From Selenomonadales bacterium (GTDB lineage Bacteria > Bacillota > UBA994): 64,000 bases of DNA. The DNA is taken from NCBI GenBank assembly GCA_018335585.1, contig JAGXRZ010000041.1:1-64000 (forward strand), read 5' to 3'. Below, one piece after another: positions 1 to 7,791 of the stretch; position 1 is the stretch's first letter, and each line of letters starts with the position of its first letter. The translations under genes were made by a program, and so were the position numbers. The notes beneath the pieces were generated by a model, which was given only the letters and a program-made list of their open reading frames with translations, was not told the DNA's origin and searched no databases.

Positions 1-81
1 CCGTCTCTGTACACCAAACAAAAAACGCGGGGCGACTTTTCAAGCAGCCTGTAATTTGTTATGATTAACATGCTGTTTGGG

Positions 82-129
82 GAGACGTCTCGGGTGAATC
101 TGCTTAATTCACCGCAAAAGAGACGTCTT
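82..129. repeat. Nested palindromes, possible hairpin
   Basis: A 7-bp inverted repeat (GGTGAAT at 93-99, ATTCACC at 107-113) sits between two copies of the palindrome GAGACGTCT (from 82 and from 120), followed by a T-rich stretch. This could fold as a cruciform or act as a terminator for a gene left of the window. No coding potential is seen here. The role is inference only. Confidence 0.4.
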
Positions 130-182
130 TTCCTTTCCTAAGATACGGTCATTATATCCGTCAGCTTGCGGACAAACAAGCA

Positions 183-348
183 TGTCAACTAGTGGCCATT
201 ATGCGGGAGCTGAAACAATAACGCTATCACTCTATCTGATCAATATTTCGAATGATGACTGATCTACTTGCAATAGCCTACATTCATTTTTTCATCAATC
301 CTATCAACTCGCCACGTTTTTGCCAGCAATCGTGTCAACTCACCACAT
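183..348. mobile_element. IS21-like element end, remnant
   Basis: Three related direct repeats are visible: TGTCAACTAGTGGCCAT (183-199), TATCAACTCGCCACGT (302-317) and TGTCAACTCACCACAT (333-348). Multiple short repeats of this TGTCAACT..CCAC type are characteristic of the terminal repeats of IS21-family insertion sequences. No istA or istB gene lies in the window, so either only an end or relic is present or the element continues left of position 1. The rest of the first 490 bases holds no gene that I can support. The family assignment comes from recollection of such ends and is uncertain. Confidence 0.4.
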
Positions 349-410
349 CAATATCCATATCATCTTCTTAATCATCTAACCTGCCTATCTTGGATAAGTT
401 CCCACAAAGC

Positions 411-460
411 AAAAATCCGTGATTATCCTTCCGGCTTAGAACCAGACCTCAAATCACGGA
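411..460 (-). terminator. Rho-independent terminator of rlmD
   Basis: On the minus strand a 9-bp stem (TCCGTGATT/AATCACGGA, arms at 452-460 and 416-424) with an inner CTGG/CCGG helix is followed by a run of Ts (411-415). It lies about 30 bases past the rlmD stop codon. Confidence 0.7.
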
Positions 461-490
461 AAGCCTTTATTTACTTATCTTATTACACGC

Positions 491-1861
491 TTACTTATCA
501 ACCCTTGACATCAAGACTACCGTCTCAACATGGCTAGTATGTGGGAACATATCTACCGGTTGGACTTCTTCGGCGCGAAAGCCGTGTTCGCTTAAGTAAC
601 GCAAGTCGCGCGCAAGTGTCGAGGGGTTGCAGGAGACATAGACAATGCGCTTGGGTCGGGCGGCCGCGAGTGTAGCCAACAAACTTTCCTGACAACCGGC
701 GCGCGGCGGGTCGACGACGCAAACCTCTGGCGACTCACCCGCTGCGACAAGCCTCGGCACGACTTCTTCTGCCGCGCCGGTGATAAACGTTGCATTGGTG
801 ATGCCGTTAAGACGAGCGTTTTCCTCGGCGTCGCGCACAGCCTCCGGCACAATTTCGATGCCGGTCACTTGCCGCGCTTCGCGTGCTAGAAACAGCGAGA
901 TGGTGCCTACACCCGAATATAGGTCAAATACGTTTTCTCTGCCCGTAAGCGCGGCGTACTCCAGCGCTTTGCCGTAGAGTACGGCGGTCTGCACCGGGTT
1001 CACCTGCAGAAAAGAACGCGCCGAAACCTTAAACTTAAGCCCGGCCACTTCGTCGACAATATGTTCCCTGCCCCAAATAAGGCGAGTAGTCTCCCCCAAA
1101 ATGACGTTGCCGCGTTTGCGGTTGATGTTTATCTGCACCGAAACAACACTTGGCAAGCGTCGTCTAATTTCGCCTGCGAACTCCGCGGCTCGCGGCAACG
1201 TCTCGCCGTTGATGACTAAGACTATCATAGTCTCGTTTGTAGCCACCGCATGCCGCACGAGGACATGCCTGAGTAACCCCGTGTGCTGTGTTTCCTCATA
1301 CACGCTCCACCCAAAATGAGCAACCAGCTCGCCCGTAACAGCCAGAGCCGCATTGTTCGCGCTGTGCTGGATTAGGCACGTATCAACCGGAACTATCTCA
1401 TGACTGCGTCGCTTATAGCACCCCATCACGACCTTACCCGACTGCAAGCCCACCGGAAACTGCGCCTTATTGCGGTAGTTGTAGGGCTCCTGCATCGGGA
1501 TAATCGGCCGCACGACGACGCCGTCTAAACCACCGATGCGAGTTAATGCGGCCCGCACCTGCTCCTCCTTATAGCGTAGCTGTGCTGGGTAGCTTGCGTG
1601 CATAAGCTGGCACCCGCCGCACTTGGCATAGTACGGGCAAGGCGGAGTCGCGCGGTCAGGCGACGCGACCGCTACATTAGACAGCAACGCGCGTGCATAG
1701 TGCGGTTTAACCGAAATAACGTCAGCATCGACAACATCACCCGGCAATGCGTCAGGCACAAACACGGTAAACCCGTTATAGCGCATAACACCCTCCGCCT
1801 CGTGCGTTATGCCCTCCACCCGCAAACTGACGCGCTGCCCTACCCTAACGGGAACACTCAC
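491..1861 (-). CDS. rlmD: 23S rRNA (uracil-5-)-methyltransferase RlmD/RumA
   Basis: This is a SAM-dependent RNA m5U methyltransferase of the TrmA/RlmD family acting on 23S rRNA (RlmCD/RlmD type; the exact uridine cannot be told here). An N-terminal TRAM domain (about residues 5-60) is followed by the [4Fe-4S] cysteines of the CPYYAKCGGC motif (near residues 75-84), a class I methyltransferase core (DLYSGVGTISL), the DPPRAGC motif, and the catalytic cysteine in VSCNPSTLARD. I place the start at GTG 1861, 8 nt after AAAGGAG; the longer TTG start at 1867 would be only 2 nt from that Shine-Dalgarno. The start overlaps the end of ogt, so the two are co-transcribed. Confidence 0.92.
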   Translation of the reverse strand: MSVPVRVGQRVSLRVEGITHEAEGVMRYNGFTVFVPDALPGDVVDADVISVKPHYARALLSNVAVASPDRATPPCPYYAKCGGCQLMHASYPAQLRYKEEQVRAALTRIGGLDGVVVRPIIPMQEPYNYRNKAQFPVGLQSGKVVMGCYKRRSHEIVPVDTCLIQHSANNAALAVTGELVAHFGWSVYEETQHTGLLRHVLVRHAVATNETMIVLVINGETLPRAAEFAGEIRRRLPSVVSVQININRKRGNVILGETTRLIWGREHIVDEVAGLKFKVSARSFLQVNPVQTAVLYGKALEYAALTGRENVFDLYSGVGTISLFLAREARQVTGIEIVPEAVRDAEENARLNGITNATFITGAAEEVVPRLVAAGESPEVCVVDPPRAGCQESLLATLAAARPKRIVYVSCNPSTLARDLRYLSEHGFRAEEVQPVDMFPHTSHVETVVLMSRVDK

Positions 1862-2369
1862 CGGCAAGACTCCTTTGTTCTAGCTCCAGCAAAAACCGCT
1901 TGCACTCCAGCCCACCGGCAAAGCCACCTAAGCCCCCGCCCTGCGCACACACGCGGTGGCAGGGGATCACTAGCGGCAGGGGGTTGCGGCTGTTCGCCCC
2001 CCCTACTGCTCGCGCGCCCTTAGGCACACCTACGGCGCGAGCGATATCGGAATAACTGCGCCGCTCACCATAAGGGATATCGCGCAGCGCCTGCCATACC
2101 CGCAGTTCGAACTCCGTCCCCTGCATGTCTAGCGGGAATGAAAACTCACGGCGCGTGCCGCTAAAATACTCCTCTAGTTCCTTCTTTACATTGTGGAGCC
2201 CTTGCGTGTCAGGCAGGCAATCCGCGGCTTTGAACCCGCGGCGCTCCAATATACCAAAAGCCTCGGCCTGCGCCTGACCCGGCACCGTTATAGCCACCGC
2301 TCCCTGCTCAGTTACTGCGTAATGCACGGTGCCAAACTTCGTTTCAACACGTCCCAAATAGACTTGCAT
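1845..2369 (-). CDS. ogt: Methylated-DNA--protein-cysteine methyltransferase
   Basis: Suicide repair protein that transfers the methyl group from O6-methylguanine (or O4-methylthymine) in DNA to its own cysteine. At 174 aa it has the usual Ogt/AGT size. An N-terminal RNase H-like domain (residues 1-80) is followed by the winged-helix DNA-binding domain with RAVGGANSRNP and the active-site IPCHRV, where Cys137 is the acceptor. The full catalytic signature is present, so activity is expected. The downstream rlmD start overlaps its 3' end by 17 bases, indicating a two-gene operon. Confidence 0.94.
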   Translation of the reverse strand: MQVYLGRVETKFGTVHYAVTEQGAVAITVPGQAQAEAFGILERRGFKAADCLPDTQGLHNVKKELEEYFSGTRREFSFPLDMQGTEFELRVWQALRDIPYGERRSYSDIARAVGVPKGARAVGGANSRNPLPLVIPCHRVCAQGGGLGGFAGGLECKRFLLELEQRSLAGECSR

Positions 2370-2467
2370 CTCGCATGCCCCCTTTCTCCTAATGTTTCAG
2401 CATCGGGGAGCTATTTCCTGCACGAACTACGTCCACTCTTAGCTTGCCCAGGTGCCAAAATTTCGGT

Positions 2468-2581
2468 ATGCTAAGCTTAGACTATCTCGTACCCATCCTA
2501 GAGCAGTACCATGCGCAAGCTCGCGAGCGCCTGCGCCACAGAGAGCCTAAGGAAGTGACACGAAAGGCGGATGTAGAATAA
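2468..2581 (+). other. Short ORF, unrecognised, possible gene remnant
   Basis: A 37-codon reading frame opens at ATG 2468 and encodes a hydrophilic, helix-prone peptide (LDYLVPILEQYHAQARERL in its middle). Its stop overlaps the beginning of the decayed VOC-family gene that follows. No clear ribosome-binding site precedes it. It may be the 3' end of a lost gene rather than a real small protein; I do not recognise it. Confidence 0.2.
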
Positions 2582-2972
2582 CTGCCGCGAAGCCTTTGAC
2601 CTCTATGCCGACATTTTCTCAGCCGACAAAACGGCCATCTACACCTACGGTGACGCACCTCCTTCACCTGACTTTAGCCTGCCAGACACAACCAAGGATC
2701 TCGTACTGCATGCCGAACTCGTAATCCACGGCAGCAAGATTATGCTGTCGGACGCTCCTCCGGGCAGCACAATCACGGCCGGGGAGAACATCTCCCTAGC
2801 CTTGGTGCTAGACAATATAGCTGACATCGAGCACGCCTTTGCCCGCCTACGTGACGAAGGTGGGACGGTGCTTAAGGAACTGCAGGAGACCTTTTGGACT
2901 AAGTGCTACGGCGGCGTGAAAGACCGCTTTGGCATCCCCTGGTACTTCAACTTGGCAGGCGACGCTGACTAG
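2577..2972 (+). pseudogene. VOC/PhnB-like (glyoxalase superfamily) gene, 5' end lost
   Basis: The frame from 2577 reads NNCREAFDLYADIFSADK and continues to the stop at 2972 with typical PhnB/3-demethylubiquinone methyltransferase-like VOC sequence (SGxxIMLSDAPPG-type motif and C-terminal WTKCYGGVKDRFGIPW). Intact family members are about 135-145 aa and begin with a short strand just before the NCREAF motif. Here an in-frame TAG (2574-2576) stands directly before it and no start codon with a ribosome-binding site is available. Translation from the internal ATG 2742 would give only the last 76 residues, about half a VOC fold. I read it as a 5'-truncated pseudogene. Confidence 0.75.
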
Positions 2973-2976
2973 CTAT

Positions 2977-3042
2977 GAAGCAAAAAAGATGAAGCAAAAG
3001 GCTCCGTCCCTTTTGCTTCTCTTTTGCTTCGTTTTTGCTTCG
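2977..3042. repeat. Dispersed GCTCCGTCCC hairpin element, copy 1
   Basis: A long imperfect hairpin is built from repeated GAAGCAAAA units: an 11-bp perfect inner stem (GAAGCAAAAGG/CCTTTTGCTTC) with loop CTCCGTC, extended by a second pair of the same unit on the outside. It lies between the convergent ends of the VOC pseudogene and the glutaredoxin gene and could terminate either. Three other copies of its core are in this window (10609, 39517, 41602). Confidence 0.75.
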
Positions 3043-3049
3043 TCGAAGA

Positions 3050-3328
3050 CTAGGCCTTAGTCTCCGCTGCCATGTAGGCATCGAACACAGCGCGAATCTT
3101 GTCCTTGCTTGCTACACCTTCGTGCAACTTAGTCTTATCTAGGTAGTAGGTGGGAACTAAGTCATACATGAACTGGTTTGCTACGTCCGGTTGCTCGCGC
3201 TCGTTCACCGTTACTACCGGAATCTTGGCATAGCTTGGATTTTCGTTCCGCAGCTCCTCCATCCAGCGGATGGCATTTTTGCAGTGCGGGCAGGTTTGCA
3301 GCATAAAGAACCGCAGTGTCTTGCTCAT
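3050..3328 (-). CDS. Glutaredoxin/thioredoxin-like protein, CPHC
   Basis: A 92-aa single-domain thioredoxin-fold protein with a redox-active CPHC motif near residue 13, a cis-Pro region (VPTYYLD), and otherwise the size of glutaredoxin. It is likely a cytosolic thiol-disulfide oxidoreductase, but its partner is unknown. The start is ATG 3328 with GGAGGAG upstream. It lies 12 bases after the DUF302 gene and is probably co-transcribed with it from the Crp/Fnr-type promoter at about 3859. The pairing with DUF302 and a Crp/Fnr regulator suggests a redox or sulfur-related response; this role is inference. Confidence 0.75.
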   Translation of the reverse strand: MSKTLRFFMLQTCPHCKNAIRWMEELRNENPSYAKIPVVTVNEREQPDVANQFMYDLVPTYYLDKTKLHEGVASKDKIRAVFDAYMAAETKA

Positions 3329-3340
3329 GCTTGTCTCCTC

Positions 3341-3817
3341 CTACTTAATAATCTTCTGAATCATGCCCTCAGTGATAACCGAAGCTTCGGCGATGACTTT
3401 GTTAATCACTCCGCCAAACATGCGCCCAAAGAGCGGTGAGTTCATGCGGCCGATGTAGGTGTTGCCGTTGCTCTTCTCGTAGATAGCAATGCGGCAAGGG
3501 ATCAGCGGCGATACAATCCGCTCGTCGTCAAGCTTAAGGATCTCGGCCGAGTACTTAGCGGAGCACACCTCTATTATTTTAACATTTAGTACGTCATGTC
3601 CAAAATTGGCCAGCGTGCTTTTCATGTCGTGTTGACCGACGACTTTCCAGCCGGCCTTATCTACCTCCGCGATGAACGCTTCCACAGTGTGGTCAAACCC
3701 GTACTTACTCTGACTCTCCATCATCATAAGCCTAGGAGCCAAGCTGTACACGAGCCCACCCATTACCAGCATGCCCGCGACTAAGCTTACTGCTATCACC
3801 AAAAACATATTTTTCAA
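3341..3817 (-). CDS. DUF302 protein with membrane anchor
   Basis: A 158-aa protein with one hydrophobic N-terminal segment (residues about 4-26, an uncleaved anchor or signal) followed by a DUF302 domain (YGFDHTVEAFIAEVDKAGW through PCRIAIYEKSNG). DUF302 proteins are small alpha/beta proteins of unknown biochemical role, often linked to redox or metal contexts. I choose TTG 3817 as start because TAAGGAGGA lies 8 nt upstream; ATG 3808 would be 17 nt away, and the longer frame to 3910 overlaps the regulator gene. It is first in an operon with the CPHC glutaredoxin-like gene. Confidence 0.7.
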   Translation of the reverse strand: MKNMFLVIAVSLVAGMLVMGGLVYSLAPRLMMMESQSKYGFDHTVEAFIAEVDKAGWKVVGQHDMKSTLANFGHDVLNVKIIEVCSAKYSAEILKLDDERIVSPLIPCRIAIYEKSNGNTYIGRMNSPLFGRMFGGVINKVIAEASVITEGMIQKIIK

Positions 3818-3858
3818 CTCCAGTTCCTCCTTACATGCGCAAGCTTTTGCACTTGCTA

Positions 3859-3907
3859 TGTAACGAGTATATAGTGGCATGTGCCTGCTTACTGTGACTA
3901 AGTCACA
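3859..3907 (-). promoter_or_regulatory. Crp/Fnr-type activated promoter for DUF302-grx operon
   Basis: The perfect palindrome TGTGACTAAGTCACA (3893-3907) is centred at 3900. A -10 hexamer TATACT on the minus strand (3871-3866) predicts a start near 3859, which puts the palindrome centre at -41, the position of class II Crp/Fnr activator sites. No good -35 hexamer is present, as expected for an activator-dependent promoter. The palindrome overlaps the last codons of the adjacent Crp/Fnr-family gene, the obvious candidate regulator. Confidence 0.6.
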
Positions 3908-4577
3908 CAAGGCAAAAGTCGTTTATGACGTCCCTTTGCAGCACCGTTACGCTTCCACGCCCGAGTGTTAGGACGCCTTCTTGCTCAAACTCGCCCAATA
4001 CGCGGCTTACGACTTCTCTGGCCGTTCCGACTTCGAGAGCAATCTGCTCTCTGGTTAGCTTTAATTTGACCGACCCCTGCTTATGCATGGCATCACACAA
4101 GAACAACCCAACCCGCTGCTTGATTGGCACAAAGGTCACGAGCTCGACCACTTTCATAACCTGCCTGAGCCGCGTAAGAGCACTAGCCATGGTGTGCTTA
4201 TGTAGCGCGGGACTGCTGTGCATCAAGTTTTGATAGATGATTCCCGGCAAAGTTACTACCTCTGTCCCGGCACTGGCCTCGGCATTGGCCAGTAGCTCCC
4301 CTAAGCCCGCTAGACAAGATAGGGTAAACAAGCAGACATCCCCGGGCACCAAGCGATAAAGCGTAATCTCGCGCCCCTCCTCGGAAACCATATAGACACG
4401 AATGCTGCCGGTTAAGACAAAGAAGACGCTCTTGCACTGCTCAGCCTTGGTGATGAGCAACTGCTGGTCGGCAAACTTCACATACCCGAGGTTTGCTTTA
4501 ACAACAGCCTGCTCTTCGACCGAGAGGGCCGACAGCAGCGGAAACTTTGCGCTTATTGCGGAGTACATATCTTGCAT
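3903..4577 (-). CDS. Crp/Fnr-family transcriptional regulator
   Basis: A 224-aa regulator with an N-terminal cyclic-nucleotide-binding-like beta-barrel (about residues 15-130), a dimerisation helix, and a C-terminal winged helix with recognition region LTREQIALEVGTAREVVSRVL. The N-terminal Fe-S cysteine cluster of true FNR is absent; Cys residues occur at AEQCKS and GDVCLFTLSC, so the signal is unknown (redox or ligand). It is divergent from the MFS gene and upstream of DUF302-grx, whose promoter carries a matching palindrome. The start ATG 4577 has a weak ribosome-binding site; ATG 4568 is an alternative. Confidence 0.88.
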   Translation of the reverse strand: MQDMYSAISAKFPLLSALSVEEQAVVKANLGYVKFADQQLLITKAEQCKSVFFVLTGSIRVYMVSEEGREITLYRLVPGDVCLFTLSCLAGLGELLANAEASAGTEVVTLPGIIYQNLMHSSPALHKHTMASALTRLRQVMKVVELVTFVPIKQRVGLFLCDAMHKQGSVKLKLTREQIALEVGTAREVVSRVLGEFEQEGVLTLGRGSVTVLQRDVINDFCLV

Positions 4578-4647
4578 ATCTCATAACCACCCCATAACAT
4601 AAAAGCGATGTTCGCACCCGAGTTTTGTTACGTGAAGGAGGCAGCCC

Positions 4648-5781
4648 GTGAATATCTTCCTGCTTGGACTAATTAGCTTCTTTACCGACATCTCCTCTGA
4701 GATGGTTTATCCCCTTATCCCCCTATTTCTTACGACACAGCTAGGCGCAAGCCCTGCCGTATTGGGCTTAATCGAAGGGACAGCTGAAAGTTTGGCTGCT
4801 CTCATTAAAGTATTCTCCGGCCGTTACTCGGACAGACTAGGCCGCCGCAAGCCGCTAGCCATCGGCGGTTATGTATTTTCTGTGTTCGGCAAGTCATTCC
4901 TCGCTTTTGCCGGCAGTTGGCCGCTGGTTTTTGTGGCGCGCGGCCTCGACCGCATAGGCAAAGGGGTGCGCGGAGCCCCGCGCGACGCCCTAATTGCTGA
5001 GTCTGCGGCTCCGGGCAAGCTTGGCGCAGCCTTTGGATTTCACAGGTTTATGGACACGCTCGGAGCAGTCGTAGGCGTGCTATTTGCCTTCTTCTTGGTG
5101 AAGACATCACCGGAGCACCTGCAGCGGGTATTCCTGTGGTCTTTGCTCCCGGCAGCCATTGCGGTGCTGTGCTTTATCCCCGTCAAAGACGCGCCGGCAT
5201 TAAACAAAGTTGAAGCAAAAAAGTTGCCTCCCTTAAAAGAGCTCCCCCCGCCGGTGAAGAGATTCTTCGTGGTCTCGTTGCTATTTGCGCTTGGCAACTC
5301 CTCTAACCACTTCCTGCTGCTGCGCGCCTATGACATCGGATTCTTGCCGGCAAGCGTTATACTGCTGTACCTTACCTACAACTTAAGCTATACAGCCGTC
5401 TCCTACAGCGCCGGACAACTATCCGACAAAATCGGGCGCAAGCCGTTATTGCTTGGCGCCTACCTGCTGTACGCACTTGTGTATGCGGGCTTTGCAGTTT
5501 CCTCTTCCCCAAGCGCAGTGTGGTTGTTGTTTGTCATCTATGGGCTCTTTGCCGGTATCTCGGAAGGAGTAGAGAAAGCACTGCTCGTTGACATCGGCGC
5601 AAGCGTCGGCAAAGCAACGGTAATAGGCTGGCACGGCACCTTAGTGGGGCTATCCCTGCTGCCGGCGAGCTTAGTGGCCGGGCTACTGTGGAAGTTTGTC
5701 GGACCGGCAGCGCCCTTTGCCTTTGGTGCGGCTATGGCGCTTGCCGCTGCAGTGCTGCTAGCCAAGACAATCGACGCGTAG
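4648..5781 (+). CDS. MFS transporter
   Basis: A 377-aa major facilitator protein with about 12 hydrophobic segments. The N-terminal motif FFTDISSEMVYPLIP and the loop 2-3 signature GRYSDRLGRRKPL are typical of an MFS clade of unassigned substrate, and a second copy, GQLSDKIGRKPLL, marks the C-terminal half. It is an integral membrane transporter; the substrate cannot be read from sequence. It starts at GTG 4648 preceded by GAAGGAGG and is divergent from the Crp/Fnr gene, which may regulate it. Confidence 0.85.
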   Translation: MNIFLLGLISFFTDISSEMVYPLIPLFLTTQLGASPAVLGLIEGTAESLAALIKVFSGRYSDRLGRRKPLAIGGYVFSVFGKSFLAFAGSWPLVFVARGLDRIGKGVRGAPRDALIAESAAPGKLGAAFGFHRFMDTLGAVVGVLFAFFLVKTSPEHLQRVFLWSLLPAAIAVLCFIPVKDAPALNKVEAKKLPPLKELPPPVKRFFVVSLLFALGNSSNHFLLLRAYDIGFLPASVILLYLTYNLSYTAVSYSAGQLSDKIGRKPLLLGAYLLYALVYAGFAVSSSPSAVWLLFVIYGLFAGISEGVEKALLVDIGASVGKATVIGWHGTLVGLSLLPASLVAGLLWKFVGPAAPFAFGAAMALAAAVLLAKTIDA

Positions 5782-5846
5782 AGCAGCGCGAAAATCTCGA
5801 AAACATCGTAGGGGGCGTCCTACCCTGCTGTAAGGAGAGTGTGATT

Positions 5847-6830
5847 ATGCAGTGGATTGTAGAGAAGTTTCTCAAATTCGAAGGATCAGACAAGCAAAAG
5901 CCCAGAGATGGTTACGTTCAGTTTGGCTTTCATACTGCCAGCGGAAATCTGTATGCCATAGACAATGAGCAGCATTGGGTAGGGCTTGTGAATCACGAGG
6001 GCGCTCTATCTTGGACTGCAGGCCCTAACGTCGTGGTAGCTAGCGTCCCCCATCTTCATGTCGAACTCGAGGAACCGCATTACGTCTGCGATGCACCAGA
6101 TGGCAGCATACTAGTTGCAAGTAGTGGCAACTGCAGAGTATACAAGCTAGATCGGCTAACTAATATGGCAAGCCTCCTGATTGACGGCCACTCCCTCGGC
6201 ATTACGTTCCTCGGGAACTCTGTAGTGGACATGCACGGAAACATCAGGGTTAACGAGGTGAAGGGGTGCAAAATCCACAAGTTCAGTTCCTGGGGAGAGC
6301 TATTGCTGACATTCGGGAACGGTGTGCCGGGTTTTCAGCCAGGGACAGTCGCCCGCGAGGATGCTCAGTTCAACTGGGTGTATGACCTGCGCCTAGGACC
6401 AGACGGAAACATCTACGTTCTAGATAGCCGCAATTACGCTGTTCGCGTCATAGATACCGTGCGAGAGACAGTAACCACGGTAGCTGGAACTGGCTCAGGA
6501 GGGTATGATGGGGACGGTGGTGAGCCGATTAGTGCCACCTTCGGCAGTAACCCCAACACGTATTTTGACGGACCATGGTCACTATCCCTCGATGAACATG
6601 GCAATATTTACGTAGGGGACACATGGAACAGGGCAATCCGCGTCATAACCGCTGATCGAACCTCCATTAAAACCTTAGCAGGATCTTCCGATGGCCTGGA
6701 TCTCTATCACATCTGCGGGCTAGATTACTATGCGGGTCAGCTTTTCATTCCCCTTTGGGACGGCGAGTTAGTAGTTCTGCGGCACGGCAAGTATAGCGCA
6801 CGTCACCCGACTGAAGTTCCATTGAAGTAG
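5847..6830 (+). CDS. NHL-repeat beta-propeller protein
   Basis: A 327-aa protein without signal peptide or membrane segment. Repeated blocks such as LGPDGNIYVLDSRNYAVRVID and LDEHGNIYVGDTWNRAIRVIT, and GSGGYDGDGG between them, are NHL repeats that form a six-bladed propeller. Such propellers serve as binding scaffolds or lactonase-like enzymes; no catalytic assignment is possible here. The start is ATG 5847 behind TAAGGAG; a longer open frame reaches back into the MFS gene but has no ribosome-binding site. It follows the MFS gene by 65 bases, which contain a small GTAGG/CCTAC inverted repeat. Confidence 0.75.
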   Translation: MQWIVEKFLKFEGSDKQKPRDGYVQFGFHTASGNLYAIDNEQHWVGLVNHEGALSWTAGPNVVVASVPHLHVELEEPHYVCDAPDGSILVASSGNCRVYKLDRLTNMASLLIDGHSLGITFLGNSVVDMHGNIRVNEVKGCKIHKFSSWGELLLTFGNGVPGFQPGTVAREDAQFNWVYDLRLGPDGNIYVLDSRNYAVRVIDTVRETVTTVAGTGSGGYDGDGGEPISATFGSNPNTYFDGPWSLSLDEHGNIYVGDTWNRAIRVITADRTSIKTLAGSSDGLDLYHICGLDYYAGQLFIPLWDGELVVLRHGKYSARHPTEVPLK

Positions 6831-6861
6831 AGGGTCGCGCATGAAAGGTGAGAAGCCACAA

Positions 6862-6895
6862 GTTCGTATACACGAACACGCGTTTGTGGTAGAAT
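6862..6895 (+). promoter_or_regulatory. Promoter/operator candidate of the R-M operon
   Basis: An inverted repeat GTTCGTATACACGAAC (6862-6877, arms GTTCGT/ACGAAC) stands at the -35 position of a plausible -10 hexamer TAGAAT (6890-6895), 31 bases before the first methyltransferase start. An operator here could let a regulator or a methyltransferase control expression of the restriction-modification genes. No separate controller (C) gene is seen. Confidence 0.4.
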
Positions 6896-6925
6896 CATCT
6901 CAAAGACGCGGAAGGAGGCTATCTA

Positions 6926-7708
6926 ATGCCCGAGCTGCTTTTGGGCGATTGCATAGAAGTGATGAAGCGCTTACCAGCTGCTAGCGTTGATGTAGTGTTC
7001 GCGGATCCGCCATATAACCTCAGCAACGGCGGTGGGACCTGCCATGGGGGGCAGTGGGTGTGTGTTGACAAGGGGGAATGGGACAAATCCCGAGGGCTAG
7101 CAGAAGATCACGCCTTCAACCTGGCTTGGTTAGCGGAATGTAAGCGCGTGCTGAAGCGGAACGGGACCATATGGGTGTCGGGCACCTATCACGCAATTTA
7201 TTCCATTGGCTTCGCGCTACAGACCCTTGAGTACAAGATCCTTAACGACATTTGCTGGTTTAAGCCGAATGCGTCTCCGAATTTGAGTGGGCGGTACTTC
7301 ACCGCTAGCCACGAGACGCTCATTTGGGCTGCCCGCGATAAGTCGTCCCGCCACACTTTTAACTATGAGGCCATGAAGGCTGAGAATGGCGGCTTGCAGA
7401 TGCGTAGTATGTGGCCCATGCACAGCACGCCGCAAAGGGAGAAAACCCACGGCAAGCACCCAACGCAGAAGCCATTAAGTCTTCTCAGACGGATAATCCG
7501 TGCTAGCACGAAGCCTAGCGACCTCATTTTAGACCCGTTTTGTGGGTCTGGCACCACTGGGGTGGCTGCGTTGGAGTTGGGGCGCCGATTCATTGGCATA
7601 GATTTGAGTCCAGAGTACTTGCAGCTAGCTGAGAGACGCGTGGGCGAGGTTCAGATGAGTCTGGTCAGGGAAGAAACAGTCCCTTACGGGAGCGGCCTGG
7701 TTGGGTGA
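6926..7708 (+). CDS. DpnA-like DNA adenine methyltransferase (beta group)
   Basis: A 260-aa SAM-dependent DNA methyltransferase. The catalytic motif IV (ADPPYNLSNGG, about residue 28) precedes the SAM-binding motif I (LDPFCGSGTTG, about residue 206), the beta-class order, with GKHPTQKPLSLL just before. The protein follows the M.DpnIIB (DpnA) pattern along its length, including VDKGEWDK and the ASPNLSGRYFTASHETLIWA region. In DpnII the partner enzyme methylates adenine in GATC and can act on single-stranded DNA, which protects incoming DNA during transformation. The start is ATG 6926 after GGAAGGAGG. It is the first gene of a three-gene R-M operon. Confidence 0.88.
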   Translation: MPELLLGDCIEVMKRLPAASVDVVFADPPYNLSNGGGTCHGGQWVCVDKGEWDKSRGLAEDHAFNLAWLAECKRVLKRNGTIWVSGTYHAIYSIGFALQTLEYKILNDICWFKPNASPNLSGRYFTASHETLIWAARDKSSRHTFNYEAMKAENGGLQMRSMWPMHSTPQREKTHGKHPTQKPLSLLRRIIRASTKPSDLILDPFCGSGTTGVAALELGRRFIGIDLSPEYLQLAERRVGEVQMSLVREETVPYGSGLVG

Positions 7709-7761
7709 CAGCTCCGTGTGTGTGATGAAAGATTTCCGTACCCCCGCGTGATTATCTCTGT

Positions 7762-7778
7762 TATCATAAATGGTGATA
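7762..7778. promoter_or_regulatory. Inverted repeat before the Dam-like gene
   Basis: TATCA and TGATA arms separated by 7 bases lie between the two methyltransferase genes, 14 bases before the second start codon. This may be an operator or a local mRNA hairpin near the ribosome-binding site. The function is inference. Confidence 0.25.
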
Positions 7779-7791
7779 CGGAGGGATCCAT

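Noticed and set aside
1598-2023. A 141-codon plus-strand frame over rlmD/ogt
   Set aside because: It is antisense to two clearly conserved genes and has no ribosome-binding site or family resemblance.
3903-4577. Calling the Crp/Fnr regulator a true oxygen-sensing FNR
   Set aside because: The N-terminal cysteine cluster for the [4Fe-4S] centre is absent.
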